Assembly: GCF_014851915.1 (NCBI RefSeq)
Contig: NZ_JACVAP010000005.1
Location: 62,001 to 126,000 of the forward strand
Direction of reading: 5' to 3'
Length of the DNA stretch: 64,000 bases
Source of the DNA: Xanthomonas sp. XNM01
Lineage (GTDB): Bacteria > Pseudomonadota > Gammaproteobacteria > Xanthomonadales > Xanthomonadaceae
How positions within the stretch are numbered: the stretch's first letter is position 1; the number at the start of each line of letters is the position of its first letter. A program made the position numbers and the translations under genes. Shown here in pieces: positions 16,764 to 25,709 of this stretch. Under the pieces are notes generated by a model, which was not told where the DNA came from, did no database searches, and worked only from the letters and a program-made list of their open reading frames with translations.

Positions 16764-17237
16764 ATGCGCGGGACCCTCGTTGCGACCATGTTGGGATTGG
16801 GCCTGTGCGGTCCGCTGCATGCGGCCGGACCCACCGGCCAGGCGCCGCCGGAGAATGCGTTCGGCATGGCCGGGCTGTGGATCGGCCAGCCACTGGAGGA
16901 GGCGCGCCGCGCGATGCCGTCGCTGCGCTGCGAGGCCGCGTGCACGGCCGACGACGGCCGCTACCTGGAGCAGCCGGGCCGCTTGTGGGTCGGCCAGCGT
17001 GACGGCCGGATCGACCAGCTCGGGTTCCGCTTCGTCCCGACGCTGGAAGGCGATGCCCGGGCCGCGGCCCGCGCCCGCATCGTGGACGCGCACGGCCCGC
17101 CGACGACCCATCTGGGCCTGGACGGCTGCGACGAGTGGACGCTGGAGAGCGGTTACCTCGCGGTCTGCCTGACCGACGGGTTGTCGCATGTGACGTGGAA
17201 CAGGATGTCGCGACGCGACGTCAACGCCGCGCGCTGA
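16764..17237 (+). CDS. Secreted hypothetical protein
   Basis: A 157-residue protein with a signal peptide (1 to about 21, GLGLCGPLHAAGP). The mature part begins FGMAGLWIGQPLEEARRAMP and has cysteines at CEAAC, GCDEW and VCLTD, consistent with disulphide-bonded periplasmic folding. A GTGAGGACAC ribosome site precedes ATG 16764. Family not recognised. Downstream lie GTAG repeats. Confidence 0.72.
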   Translation: MRGTLVATMLGLGLCGPLHAAGPTGQAPPENAFGMAGLWIGQPLEEARRAMPSLRCEAACTADDGRYLEQPGRLWVGQRDGRIDQLGFRFVPTLEGDARAAARARIVDAHGPPTTHLGLDGCDEWTLESGYLAVCLTDGLSHVTWNRMSRRDVNAAR

Positions 17238-17285
17238 GCGCGGCGCGCGGCCGGTGCCAGTGCGATGGCGGCCGCGGCGACCAGT

Positions 17286-17560
17286 GACGGCATTCGACAC
17301 GGCTGTGATCGAGGCAGGGCGGTCGGCCTCCAGCGGCCTCCTACAGGCGTGTGGTGCTGCGTTGGCGGGATGTTTCGTAGGGGGGCGGCGGCCGCCGCGA
17401 CTGCCCTGTGACCGCATTCGACACGGCTGCGATCGAGGCAGGGCGGTCGGCCTCGAGCGGCCTCCTACAGGCGTGTGGTGCTGCGTTGGCGGGACGTTTT
17501 GTAGGAGCGGCGGCCGCCGCGACTGCCCTGTGACCGCATTCGACGCGGTTGCGATCCAAG
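17286..17560. repeat. GTAG-type REP repeats, period 124/122 bp
   Basis: The sequence GCATTCGACACGGCTGYGATC recurs at 17290, 17414 and 17536 with near-identical flanks (GGCGGTCGGCCTC-AGCGGCCTCCTACAGG and TGTAGGAGCGGCGGCCGCCG). The units contain GTAG-GAGC and its inverse GCTCCTAC/CTCCTAC, the hallmark of the GTAG REP elements of Stenotrophomonas and relatives. About 2.3 units are present. The block fills the gap between two convergent genes. Confidence 0.75.
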
Positions 17561-17597
17561 ACCGGCTGCCGGGCAGACGCAGCCATCGGCGAAACAC

Positions 17598-18464
17598 TCA
17601 GCGATACGGGCCCGGCCCACGCCAGACCTGCTGGCCCTGTTTGTAGACCGAGACGATGGTGATGACCTCGCGGGCGTCGCCGATGGCCTTCATCTCCGGC
17701 GACGAGGGGTGCAGCAGGCGGCACTTGCTGGAGCCGCGCTCCAGCGCGACCTGCAGCGGGCAGACCATGTAGTACTCGGTTCCGGGCAACGGCAGCGACA
17801 GCTCGGTCATGCCGCCGGCCATCCATTCGCGCACCTGGTTCTCGCCGCGCAGGTCGTAATAGACCTGGTAGCCACCGATCTCCATGCTGCCGTCGGTGCC
17901 GGCCATGTCGTTGCGGTTGCCGCGGCTGACCATCGGGCTGCGCGACAGGCCGGCGTTCTCCGGCGCGGTGTCCTCCTCGATCAGGCCCGGCGGCCGCCCG
18001 GTCCAGCGTTCGGGATGGCGCTGCGGCTCCACCGTCGGTGGCGGCGAGGAGGCCGCGGTCCGCTCCGGTGGCGAAGGCTCGGGCTCCTGCACGCTGGGTG
18101 GCTCGACCGGTGCCGGCGGCGCTTCGGGCGGCACCGGGTTTTCCGCCTGCAGCACCAGCGTCGAGCGGGTCGGCGCGGCGGTGGGGCGTGGCCGCACCGG
18201 CCGCGGTGCCTCGGACGGGCGCGGGCTCGGTGGCGCCGTGGTCTGCAGTTCGGGCTGGCTGGTCTCGCCGACGAAGTCCACCCGCATCCGGGCGCCGCCG
18301 CCGGCCGCGCCTTCGGGCGAACTCACCACGGGCGGCGACGCCCACTGCAGGAGCAGCACCATCAGCACATGCAGCAGCGCGCTCAGCAGCGCGGCCAGCC
18401 ATGGCTGGAGGCGGTCGATCCTGGGGGTTGTCCCGGTCTGCGCGCGGGTCGACGCCTCGCTCAT
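17598..18464 (-). CDS. TonB-like proline-rich membrane-anchored protein
   Basis: A 288-residue protein. One transmembrane helix near the N-terminus (about 22-42, WLAALLSALLHVLMVLLLQW) is followed by a Pro/Glu/Thr-rich stretch (about 70-160) of the kind that spans the periplasm in TonB, then a C-terminal domain (YQVYYDLRGENQVREWMAGG, YYMVCPLQVALERGSSKCRL, then ITIVSVYKQGQQVWRGPGPY) with two cysteines. The tail lacks the usual TonB C-terminal signature, so this is a TonB-like architecture of unknown partner. Start at 18464. Confidence 0.75.
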   Translation of the reverse strand: MSEASTRAQTGTTPRIDRLQPWLAALLSALLHVLMVLLLQWASPPVVSSPEGAAGGGARMRVDFVGETSQPELQTTAPPSPRPSEAPRPVRPRPTAAPTRSTLVLQAENPVPPEAPPAPVEPPSVQEPEPSPPERTAASSPPPTVEPQRHPERWTGRPPGLIEEDTAPENAGLSRSPMVSRGNRNDMAGTDGSMEIGGYQVYYDLRGENQVREWMAGGMTELSLPLPGTEYYMVCPLQVALERGSSKCRLLHPSSPEMKAIGDAREVITIVSVYKQGQQVWRGPGPYR

Positions 18465-18669
18465 GCCGGCGGAGGCGCGTCGTGGGGGCGGGACGTCATG
18501 CAGCTTCGGGGGAAGGGGCAGGGGAGCCCCGCATCGTAACGCGGACCGGCGACCGGCCCGTGACCTGCGGGTGGCGATGACGGATGGAGGTTCAGAAAGT
18601 GACAACCGGCACCTGATCCGGCGCGCCGCCGGGCGCAGGCTGTCCACACACCCACCAAGGACGTCCGCC

Positions 18670-19188
18670 ATGCCCGCTCCCGCCGCCGCCGCACCGCTGA
18701 TTCCCTACCTGTCGATGGCGGCCGTGGGCTTCCTGGTCTATCGGCGCGCACGCAGATCCTTCGGCGTCCAGGTGTGGAAGCCGGGCGCCGCGGTCGCGCG
18801 TTTCACCCTGCTGGCGCTGGTGATGGCCTCGCTGGCGTTCGCCGCCTACGGCCTGGCCGGGGTGGCACCGGGTATCGGGCTGGGCACCCTGGCCGGCACC
18901 GCGCTGGCGGTGCTGTCGCTGCGGCTGACCGACACGCAGTGGCGCGACGGCCAGGGCGTCTACACGCCCAACGCCTGGATCGGTGGTGCGTTGATGATGC
19001 TGCTGGTCGGCCGCCTGGCCTGGCGCTGGGCCGATGGCGCCTTCGGCGGCGGCAGCGCCGGCGCGTTCCAGGCCAGCCCGCTGACGATGGGCATCGCCGC
19101 CACCGTGGTCATGTACTCGCTGGTGCAGGTGGCCGGGCTGTGGTGGCGGATGCGCCGGCTGCGGCAGGCATCGGGCACGGCGGTCTGA
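18670..19188 (+). CDS. Integral membrane protein, DUF1453/CcdC-like
   Basis: A 172-residue protein with about five membrane segments. The pattern LVYRRARRSFGVQ near the N-terminus and VYTPNAWIGGALMMLLVGRL in the middle resembles the CcdC-like DUF1453 family, whose role is not established. ATG 18670 follows CCAAGGACGTCCGCC, an AAGGA ribosome site. It is divergent from the TonB-like gene across about 205 bp. Confidence 0.72.
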   Translation: MPAPAAAAPLIPYLSMAAVGFLVYRRARRSFGVQVWKPGAAVARFTLLALVMASLAFAAYGLAGVAPGIGLGTLAGTALAVLSLRLTDTQWRDGQGVYTPNAWIGGALMMLLVGRLAWRWADGAFGGGSAGAFQASPLTMGIAATVVMYSLVQVAGLWWRMRRLRQASGTAV

Positions 19189-19591
19189 GGCGGGGGCGCA
19201 TGCCGGCCGGCATGTGCCTGCTTGAACGGGCGGTCCTCGCCCGGACCTGCCGGCCGCCAGCAGCGGAGATCCTGCAGCTCACGTTCGAGTTCGCCCATGC
19301 CATCCGGCCCGGCTTCGGTCGGGAACGGCCCCGACAGCAGACGCCGTGCGCGCGGCCTTGCCGAGAAGTCGTGCACGCCCACGAACGAGGCCAGCGCGGT
19401 GTCGAACAACGGAGTGTCCGTGTCCGCCGATGCGGCAGCGGGCCGGTCCAGCGACACCGCCACCTCCGCGAGCAGGCGCAGTGCTTCGACCGCGTGCTCG
19501 CGCCGGTGGCTCGCATCATCCGATCCGCGATTCATCTCGCCGCCCCTGACGGCGGCCGCGCATCATCGCGGCAGTGCCGGTCCCGGCCGAC
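19189..19591. other. Gap of about 400 bp with a doubtful minus-strand frame
   Basis: A minus-strand frame starting at 19535 (MNRGSDDASHRREHAVEALR, then a plausible helical LLAEVAVSLDRP) stays open for 191 codons, but its last third runs antisense through the membrane protein gene. The first 90 residues look moderately protein-like; the rest does not. It may be a decayed gene. No ribosome site, hairpin or repeat was seen. Confidence 0.35.
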
Positions 19592-20857
19592 TCACACCTG
19601 CGAGCGGATCGGAATGATGAGCTTCTCGGCCAGCTTCTCGCGCAGCGGACGGGCCAGCCAGCGTTCCAGCGTGTAGCGCTGCGCCTGCTGCAGGTCGCGC
19701 TCGAAGATGCCGGTCATGCAGGCAGCCAGATCGCGGTCGTAGACGTTGAGGCTGGCCTCGTCGTTGAGCCGGAACGAACGGATGTCGAAGTTGGTCGAGC
19801 CCACCGACACCAGCAGGTCGTCGATGATCAGCAGCTTGGTGTGCAGCATCGTCGGCTGGTACTCGTGGATCTCGATGCCGGCGCGCAGCAGCGGGCCCCA
19901 GCTGGCGCGCGAGGCCAGCCGCACCGACAGCGCGTCGATGTGCGGGCCGGGCAGCAGCACGCGGATGCGCACGCCGCGTTCGCGGGCTTCCAGCAGCGAG
20001 CGGGTGATCAGCGCATCGGGCACGAAGTAGGCGGCGGCCAGGTCGATGCAGCGCTCGGCCGCGGCGATGGCCATCAGGTACATCAGGTGCATGCTCTCGC
20101 TGCCGCCGGCGGGCGAGGCCACGAACAGCTGCGCATCGCTGTCGCCGGCCGCGTCCAGCTTCGGGAAGTAGTCCGCGCCGTTGAGCACGCGCCCGGTGGT
20201 CTTGATCCAGTTGTCGTTGAACGCCGCCTGCACCTGCGCCACCACCGGGCCTTCGATGCGGTAATGCGTGTCGCGCCAGTGCTCCGGGTCCTGCGCGTCG
20301 CCCATCCACTGGTCGGCCACGCCGACGCCCCCGGTGAAGCCGATGCGCCCGTCGACGACCAGCAGCTTGCGGTGGGTGCGGTTGTTGGTCCGGTGCAGGG
20401 TGTACCAGGCCAGCGGGCGGTAGCGGTGCACCTCCACGCCGGCATCGGTCATGCGCCTGACCAGCGCCGGGTCCATCTTGAGGCTGCCGCCCCAGTCGAT
20501 GGTCACCCGCACCTCGACGCCGGCGGTGGCGCGCGCGGCCAGCGCCTCGCTGAATTCCCTGCCGATCTCGCCGGACCAGTAGATGTAGGTCTCGAAGGTG
20601 ATGCTGCGCTGCGCGCCGCGGATCGCCTCCAGCATCGCCGGGAAGATCTCGTCGCCGTTGTTGAGGACCTGCACCCGGTTGCCGGGCAGGATGGTCGGGC
20701 CCAGCAGCACCGACATCTCGCGCTTGAACAGCGGATCGTGCACGCCGTAGCAGTGCGCCGGGATGTGCTGCAGCTTCTTTTCCGGGGTCGCGAAGTTCAG
20801 GGCGATCAGCCCGCCCAGGAGCGTGGCGACGACCGCCGCCACGATGATCCACGCCAT
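19592..20857 (-). CDS. Phospholipase D family protein, cardiolipin synthase type
   Basis: A 421-residue membrane-anchored enzyme. An N-terminal transmembrane helix (2-22) precedes two HKD phosphodiesterase motifs: HRKLLVVDGRIGFTGG (about 170-185) and HTKLLIIDDLLVSVGSTNFD (about 345-364), each followed by the expected GG or GS turn. This is the ClsB/ClsC-like arrangement; the likely reaction is phosphatidyl transfer between two phospholipids to make cardiolipin at the inner membrane. Length and spacing are normal. Confidence 0.9.
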   Translation of the reverse strand: MAWIIVAAVVATLLGGLIALNFATPEKKLQHIPAHCYGVHDPLFKREMSVLLGPTILPGNRVQVLNNGDEIFPAMLEAIRGAQRSITFETYIYWSGEIGREFSEALAARATAGVEVRVTIDWGGSLKMDPALVRRMTDAGVEVHRYRPLAWYTLHRTNNRTHRKLLVVDGRIGFTGGVGVADQWMGDAQDPEHWRDTHYRIEGPVVAQVQAAFNDNWIKTTGRVLNGADYFPKLDAAGDSDAQLFVASPAGGSESMHLMYLMAIAAAERCIDLAAAYFVPDALITRSLLEARERGVRIRVLLPGPHIDALSVRLASRASWGPLLRAGIEIHEYQPTMLHTKLLIIDDLLVSVGSTNFDIRSFRLNDEASLNVYDRDLAACMTGIFERDLQQAQRYTLERWLARPLREKLAEKLIIPIRSQV

Positions 20858-20969
20858 GTCGCCGACTCCCGGGTTCCGTGCAGGCCTGCTCCTGCGAGCG
20901 CGCATTCTGGTGCGGGCGCCGGCAAAGGCGTGGTGAAGATCGTGCGACAGCGGATGGAGGGGAGGCCGG

Positions 20970-22195
20970 CGTTCGGTCGACGCTCCCCTCGCACCTACTC
21001 CGACCCCGACGAGCGTGGGCCACGCTCCGTCGCAGATGGCGGTCGCCGCTGGGGCGGCTCCTACAGGGGCGGTGCGCGATCCGCAGGGTCGGTCGCGATG
21101 TTGGGCGTAGGAGCGGGCTGGACCGCGACCGCCATCGTTCGGTCGACGCTCCCCTCGCGCGGGCTCCGAGCTGGTGGCCGACGAGCGTGGGCCCACGGCC
21201 CGTCACACATGGCGGTCGCCGCTGGGGCGGCTCCTACAGGGGCGGTGCGCGATCCGCAGGGTCGGTCGCGATGTTGGGCGTAGGAGCGGGCTGGACCGCG
21301 ACCGCCATCGTTCGGTCGACGCTCCCCTCGCGCGGGCTCCGAGCTGGTGGCCGACGAGCGTGGGCCCACGGCCCGTCACACATGGCGGTCGCCGCTGGGG
21401 CGGCTCCTACAGGGGCGGTGCGCGATCCGCAGGGTCGGTCGCGATGTTGGGCGTAGGAGCGGGCTGGACCGCGACCGCCATCGTTCGGTCGGCACTCCCC
21501 TCCGCACCGGCTCCGCGCTGGCGGCCGGCGAGCGTGGGCCACGCTCCGTCACACATGGCGGTCGCCGCTGGGGCGGCTCCTACAAGGGCAACGCGCGATC
21601 CGCAGGGTCGGTTGCGATGTTGGTCGTAGGAGCGGGCTGGACCGCGACCGCCATCGTTCGGTCGACGCTCCCCTCGCACGGGCTCCGAGCTGGTGGCCGA
21701 CGAGCGTGGGCCACGCTCCGTCGCAGATGGCGGTCGCCGCTGCGGCGGCTCCTACAGGGGCGGCGCGCGATCCGCAGGATCGGTCGCGATGTTGGTTGTA
21801 GGAGCGGGCTCGACCGCGACCGCCATCGTTCGGTCGACGCTCCCCTCCGCACCTACTCCGACCCGGCGGCCGACGAGCGTGGGCCACGCTCCGTCACACA
21901 TGGCGGTCGCCGCTGGGGCAGCTCCTACAGGGGCAACGCGCGATCCGCAGACGCGGCACCATGTTGGTTGTAGGAGCGGGCTCGACCGCGACCGCCATCG
22001 TTCGGTCGACGTCCCCTCGCACGGGCTCCGAGCTGGTGGCCGACGAGCGTGGGCCACGCTCCGTCACAGATGGCGGTCGCCGCTGGGGCGGCTCCTACAG
22101 GGGCGGCGCGCGATCCGCAGGCGCGGCACGATGTTGGTCGAATGCGCCATCCGCAGGGTCGGTCAGGCTAGGGCGGCTCCTGCAAGGGCGGCGCT
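20970..22195. repeat. Tandem array of 173-bp units built from inverted GTAG REP elements
   Basis: ATGGCGGTCGCCGCTG recurs at 21036, 21209, 21382, 21555, 21727, 21900 and 22070: seven units with spacings 173, 173, 173, 172, 173 and 170. Each unit has an arm ending GGCGGCTCCTACA, about 45 bp, then the opposing arm GTAGGAGCGGGCTSGACCGCG-ACCGCCAT, and about 73 bp of linker with GTTCGGTCGACG. The two arms are inverted copies, so each unit can fold into a hairpin of about 100 nt. Units 1 and 2 are identical. The right end (after 22140) is degenerate, and the left end starts within the linker. All open frames here are by-products of the repeat. Confidence 0.9.
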
Positions 22196-22219
22196 GCGAT
22201 CCGCGCCTCCTTCGGGGTG

Positions 22220-22711
22220 CTACTCCATCAGTTCGGCCAGCGCCCAGGTGTCGAGGAAGGCCACCACCCGCACGATGTGGCCGCCCTCGAGCTGCATGTG
22301 CCAGGCGTAGTGGTTGCGGTAGGTGCCGCCATCGCGGGCGGTGGCCGTTCCCTGCCAGAGCACCACCACCGCATCGCCCTGGGCGACCACGTGCTGCACC
22401 TCCGGCACGATCGGCGTGGCCAGGCGTGCGGTGATCGGTGCCACCGCCTGGTCCAGGAAGGCCTGCCGCGAACGGTAGACGCCGGAGACCGGGCTGGTCC
22501 CGGCGACGGTCCACTCCACGTCGTCGGCGAGCAGGTCGAACACGCTGCCGCGTCCGTCGCGCCAGGCGTCGAATGCGGCCCGCACGATGGCGGCGTTGTC
22601 GTGCGCCGATGGCGATGCAGGCGAAGCGGCCATCGCGATGGATGGCAGTAGGGCGGCCAGGCCCAGCAGGGCGATGGCGGCGCTGCGATGGATCGGGGAC
22701 GTAGAACGCAT
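22220..22711 (-). CDS. Exported SnoaL/NTF2-like protein
   Basis: A 163-residue protein with a Sec signal peptide (1 to about 28, ALLGLAALLPSIAMAASP) and one NTF2-like domain: IVRAAFDAWRDGRGSVFDLL, ADDVEWTVAGTSPVSGVYRS, VVVLWQGTATARDGGTYRN and a final FLDTWALAEL. The pattern is that of SnoaL-like ketosteroid isomerase relatives. ATG 22711 has an AGGAGAT ribosome site. It may be the last gene of the LysR-linked minus-strand group, 388 bp downstream of the SDR gene. Confidence 0.85.
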   Translation of the reverse strand: MRSTSPIHRSAAIALLGLAALLPSIAMAASPASPSAHDNAAIVRAAFDAWRDGRGSVFDLLADDVEWTVAGTSPVSGVYRSRQAFLDQAVAPITARLATPIVPEVQHVVAQGDAVVVLWQGTATARDGGTYRNHYAWHMQLEGGHIVRVVAFLDTWALAELME

Positions 22712-23099
22712 GACGATCTCCTGTCGAAGAAGGGAATGAAGCGAGGGAGCCTGGTCGCCAGCCAGCCAGCCAGCCGTGCCAGGCGCGACGTGCAGCTGCA
22801 ACGCGGTGCCGGCGGTCCGGCCCGCAAGGGTGCTCACGGGCCGGACGGCGACGCTGCCTGTGGTCCAGGCGCCTGCCATGCAGCCGTCGGAGCACAGCTG
22901 CCGCGCCGTTGGTCGCCAGCGCCTGCCGCATCGCACCACCTGCCGGGTCCACCCCGCCGGTTTGCGGCGGAACGCCGGCATGCGCCAGCGACCGCACGCT
23001 CCTGGCCGCGCCGATCGCACCGCAGGCGATGGAGCGCCGGTGCGCGCCCTGCGGGGCCTCGCGCCAGCGCCGGCCAGGCCATCGCCGTGCGGTGCCGGC
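22712..23099. other. Gap of about 390 bp, nothing recognised
   Basis: Between the SnoaL-like gene and the SDR gene, both on the minus strand. A short CCAGCCAGCCAGCC tract is present near 22760. No supported gene, hairpin terminator or repeat was identified. Confidence 0.4.
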
Positions 23100-23834
23100 T
23101 CAGGCCGGATGCGCGACCGGACGCACCACGATGTCGGTGGTGTCCACGTCGGCCGGCTGGGCGATGGCATGCGCGATGGCGTTGGCGATCGCCTCCGGCT
23201 TCAGCGCCACTTTGCGGAAGCCGGCGATCGCCTCGGCCGTGGCCGGGTCGGTGATGGTGTCGGCCAGTTCGGACTCGACCACGCCCGGGTAGACGCAGGT
23301 CACGCGCAGGGTGTCGTTCTCCTGGCGCAGGCCGTCGGAGATCGCCCGCACCGCGAACTTGGTCGCGCAGTACACCGCCGCGCTGGGCATCACGTACAGC
23401 CCGCCGATCGAGGCGACGCTGATGATGTGGCCGCTGCGCTGGGCCTGCATCGTCGGCAGCACCGCGGCGATGCCGTGCAGCACGCCCTTGATGTTGACGT
23501 CGATCATGCGGTCCCACTCGTCGACCTTCAGCGCGGCCATCGGCGCCAGCGGCATGATGCCGGCGTTGTTGACGATCACGTCGATGCGGCCGAAGCGGTC
23601 GAGCGCGTGGTCGGCGAAGGCCTGCACGTCGGCGCGGTCGGTGACGTCCAGCCGGCGCGCGATGGCGGTGCCGCCCGCGGCGGTGATGGTGTCGACCAGC
23701 TGGCGCAGCCGCTCGGTGCGGCGTGCGCCCAGCACCACGCGTGCGCCATGCGCGGCCAGCACCGTGGCGACGGCTTCGCCGATGCCGCTGCTGGCGCCGG
23801 TGATCAGGACGACCTTGTTCTGGATGGTGTTCAT
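23100..23834 (-). CDS. Short-chain dehydrogenase/reductase
   Basis: A 244-residue classical SDR. The cofactor site TGASSGIG is at 12-19, NNAG at about 88-91, the catalytic Ser in ISVASIGG and the YCATK (YxxxK) motif near residue 153, with PGVVESEL after it. An Arg pair after beta-2 (LGARRTERL) suggests NADPH. The substrate is unknown. Start at 23834. The SDR and the Atu4866-like gene lie on the same strand, divergent from a LysR gene, and are probably controlled by it. Confidence 0.93.
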   Translation of the reverse strand: MNTIQNKVVLITGASSGIGEAVATVLAAHGARVVLGARRTERLRQLVDTITAAGGTAIARRLDVTDRADVQAFADHALDRFGRIDVIVNNAGIMPLAPMAALKVDEWDRMIDVNIKGVLHGIAAVLPTMQAQRSGHIISVASIGGLYVMPSAAVYCATKFAVRAISDGLRQENDTLRVTCVYPGVVESELADTITDPATAEAIAGFRKVALKPEAIANAIAHAIAQPADVDTTDIVVRPVAHPA

Positions 23835-24236
23835 GCGGTGGTTCCTCGTGTGGTGAAGGACTGGAATGCGGGGGAACGACGCGCTGCGGGATGCGTCCGG
23901 TCGAAAGGCGTCGGCGCGGCAGCGAGCGCGACGACGTACCAGGTGGATGCAGCAGGTGGTGCGGGACGGTGGGGTACTGCCGGTCCGCGGGTGCGTCGGC
24001 GGCCGTTGTCGCGTTTCGATCACCAATGCCGGCATGCTTCGCATGCGCGTCGCGGAGGCGATTCCGCGATTCCGCGATGTCGGCATGCGGCGGTGGCGCC
24101 GCCCGTTCGTGCTGTACGCCGACGGTGCGTGGCGCGGGATCACCTTCCTGCGCGGCGACGCCTCTCCCGCGACGCATGCGGCGCGTGTCCCGAGGGCGAC
24201 GCGCTGCGGATGTGGTGGCGTCTGCGTCCGGCAGGC
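23835..24236. other. Gap of about 400 bp within the LysR-linked gene group
   Basis: Between the SDR and Atu4866-like genes. Several short frames exist but none has supporting features. No second copy of the LysR-type palindrome was found upstream of the SDR gene. Confidence 0.4.
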
Positions 24237-24608
24237 TCAGTTGCGCGGCGGTGGTGATGCGGTGGCCGGCCGCTCCCGCCGCAGCACCATGCCGCCGTGG
24301 TACAGCACGTCGTTGACGAACTTGCCATCGGCGGTGAACCCCGTGTCGTCCACGTAATCGATGTGGTCGCCGCTGATCACGTAGCGGCCCTGGTAGGCGC
24401 TGCGCGTCCGGCCGCGGGCTTCGTCGTAGCGGCCGTCGGGCAGCAGTTCGTGGCGGATGTAGCCATCGTCGGTCACCCACATGCCGAGGTAGCGCTGCGG
24501 GTCGGTGGGCGGCGCGGGGTCGGCGGCGACGGCCGCGCCGGCCAGCAGCGCCGAGGCGAGGACCGCGCCCGGGGCGCGGCGCGGAAGACGGGAGCTGGAC
24601 TGCGGCAT
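24237..24608 (-). CDS. Exported Atu4866-like protein
   Basis: A 123-residue protein with a signal peptide (about 1-29, ALLAGAAVAADP). The mature part matches the Atu4866 domain as I recall it: YLGMWVTDDGYIRHELLPDGRYDEARG, then SAYQGRYVISGDHIDYVDDTGF and DVLYHGGMVLRRE, a small beta-barrel. Function unknown; such genes are often next to SDR genes and LysR regulators, as here. AGGAGA precedes the ATG at 24608. Confidence 0.85.
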   Translation of the reverse strand: MPQSSSRLPRRAPGAVLASALLAGAAVAADPAPPTDPQRYLGMWVTDDGYIRHELLPDGRYDEARGRTRSAYQGRYVISGDHIDYVDDTGFTADGKFVNDVLYHGGMVLRRERPATASPPPRN

Positions 24609-24686
24609 GGCGGTGTCTCCTGTGCGGTGGGCGTGTGGACACGGTAGGCAGTGCGCGCTGTCGAGAGAATCCCGTCACTGCTGGAC

Positions 24687-24713
24687 GCATTGGTTAGACT
24701 TTCTAACCAATGC
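24687..24713. promoter_or_regulatory. 12+12 bp perfect palindrome, candidate LysR operator
   Basis: GCATTGGTTAGA, 3-nt spacer CTT, TCTAACCAATGC. It sits 17 bp before the LysR-type start at 24730 and 78 bp before the divergent Atu4866-like start. It contains a T-N11-A core inside dyad symmetry, the standard LysR box. It is far longer and more perfect than most such sites. Regulatory role inferred. Confidence 0.75.
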
Positions 24714-24729
24714 AGCCGGATGCGACCGC

Positions 24730-25635
24730 ATGGACCTCGATCTCAACCTGCTCCGCGTGTTCCAGGCCGTGGCCGAGGGCCACAACTTCCGCGCCGCCGC
24801 CGACCGCCTCGGCGTGACCCGCTCGGCGGTCAGCCAGGGCATCCGCCGGCTGGAGGACGGCCTGGGCATCGCCCTGGTGCAGCGTTCCACCCGCAGCGTG
24901 CGGCTCACCGAGGCCGGCGAGCGGCTGTTCCGCCAGGTCGCGCAGCCGCTGGCCACGCTCGGTACCGCCCTGGACGAGGCGGTCGACGACGGCCCGCCGC
25001 GCGGCCTGCTGCGGGTCACCGCCACCTCCATCGCCGAACGCTTCCTGTCCGGCCCGCTGATCGCCGGGTTCATTGCCGCCCACCCGGGCATCACCCTGGA
25101 CGTGACGGTGAACGACGAGGAGTTCGACATCGTCGCCGCCGGCTTCGACGCCGGCGTGCGCCTGGGCGAGGTGATCGAGCAGGATATGGTCGCGGTCCCG
25201 GTCACCGGCCCGCAGCGCGAACTGGCCGTGGCCTCGCCCGCCTACCTCGCCGCCCACGGCCGCCCCGGACACCCGCGCGAGCTGGTCGGCCACCGCTGCA
25301 TCGGCTGGCGCATGACCCCGGCGATGGCGCCGCATCGCTGGGAGTTCGTGGAAGACGGGCGCGCGTTCGATGTGCAGGTCGAGCCGCAGGTCACCAGCAA
25401 CGACATGTGGCTGATGGTCCGCACTGCCCTGGCCGGCGGCGGCATCACCTTCGGCATCGAGGAGACCTTCCGCCCCTGGCTGGACCGCGGCGAGCTGGTC
25501 CCGCTGCTGCAGGACTACCTGCCGCCCTTCCCCGGCTTCTTCCTGTACTTCCCCAACCGCCACCACCAGCCGCCCAAGCTGCGCGCGCTGGTCGAGCACG
25601 TGCGTCAGTACCGCGAACGGACCGAACCGCGCTGA
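24730..25635 (+). CDS. LysR-family transcriptional regulator
   Basis: A 301-residue regulator. The N-terminal helix-turn-helix (about 4-63: LNLLRVFQAVAEGHNFRAAA, VTRSAVSQGIRRLEDGLG) is followed by a substrate-binding domain of the CrgA/DmlR type (LLRVTATSIAERFL, FDAGVRLGEVIEQDMVAVPV, GGGITFGIEETFRPWLDRGEL). ATG 24730 begins the conserved domain. It is divergent from the Atu4866-like and SDR genes across a 12+12 bp palindrome, which argues for autoregulation and control of that group. Confidence 0.93.
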   Translation: MDLDLNLLRVFQAVAEGHNFRAAADRLGVTRSAVSQGIRRLEDGLGIALVQRSTRSVRLTEAGERLFRQVAQPLATLGTALDEAVDDGPPRGLLRVTATSIAERFLSGPLIAGFIAAHPGITLDVTVNDEEFDIVAAGFDAGVRLGEVIEQDMVAVPVTGPQRELAVASPAYLAAHGRPGHPRELVGHRCIGWRMTPAMAPHRWEFVEDGRAFDVQVEPQVTSNDMWLMVRTALAGGGITFGIEETFRPWLDRGELVPLLQDYLPPFPGFFLYFPNRHHQPPKLRALVEHVRQYRERTEPR

Positions 25636-25709
25636 CCGCTGCCGAGTCCCGCCACCTGCCGTCGCTCCTGCAACGTCGGTGCGATCGCCACGCGCCACGC
25701 CCCACCCCC

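Noticed and set aside
18960-19535. A possible minus-strand gene starting MNRGSDDASHRREHAVEALR.
   Set aside because: The last third is antisense to a supported membrane protein gene, there is no ribosome site, and no family is recognisable. It is kept only as a note in the gap entry.
20970-22195. Regular repeats with spacers suggested a CRISPR array.
   Set aside because: The period is 173 bp, the spacers are themselves conserved, the repeats contain inverted GTAG arms, and no cas genes are nearby.
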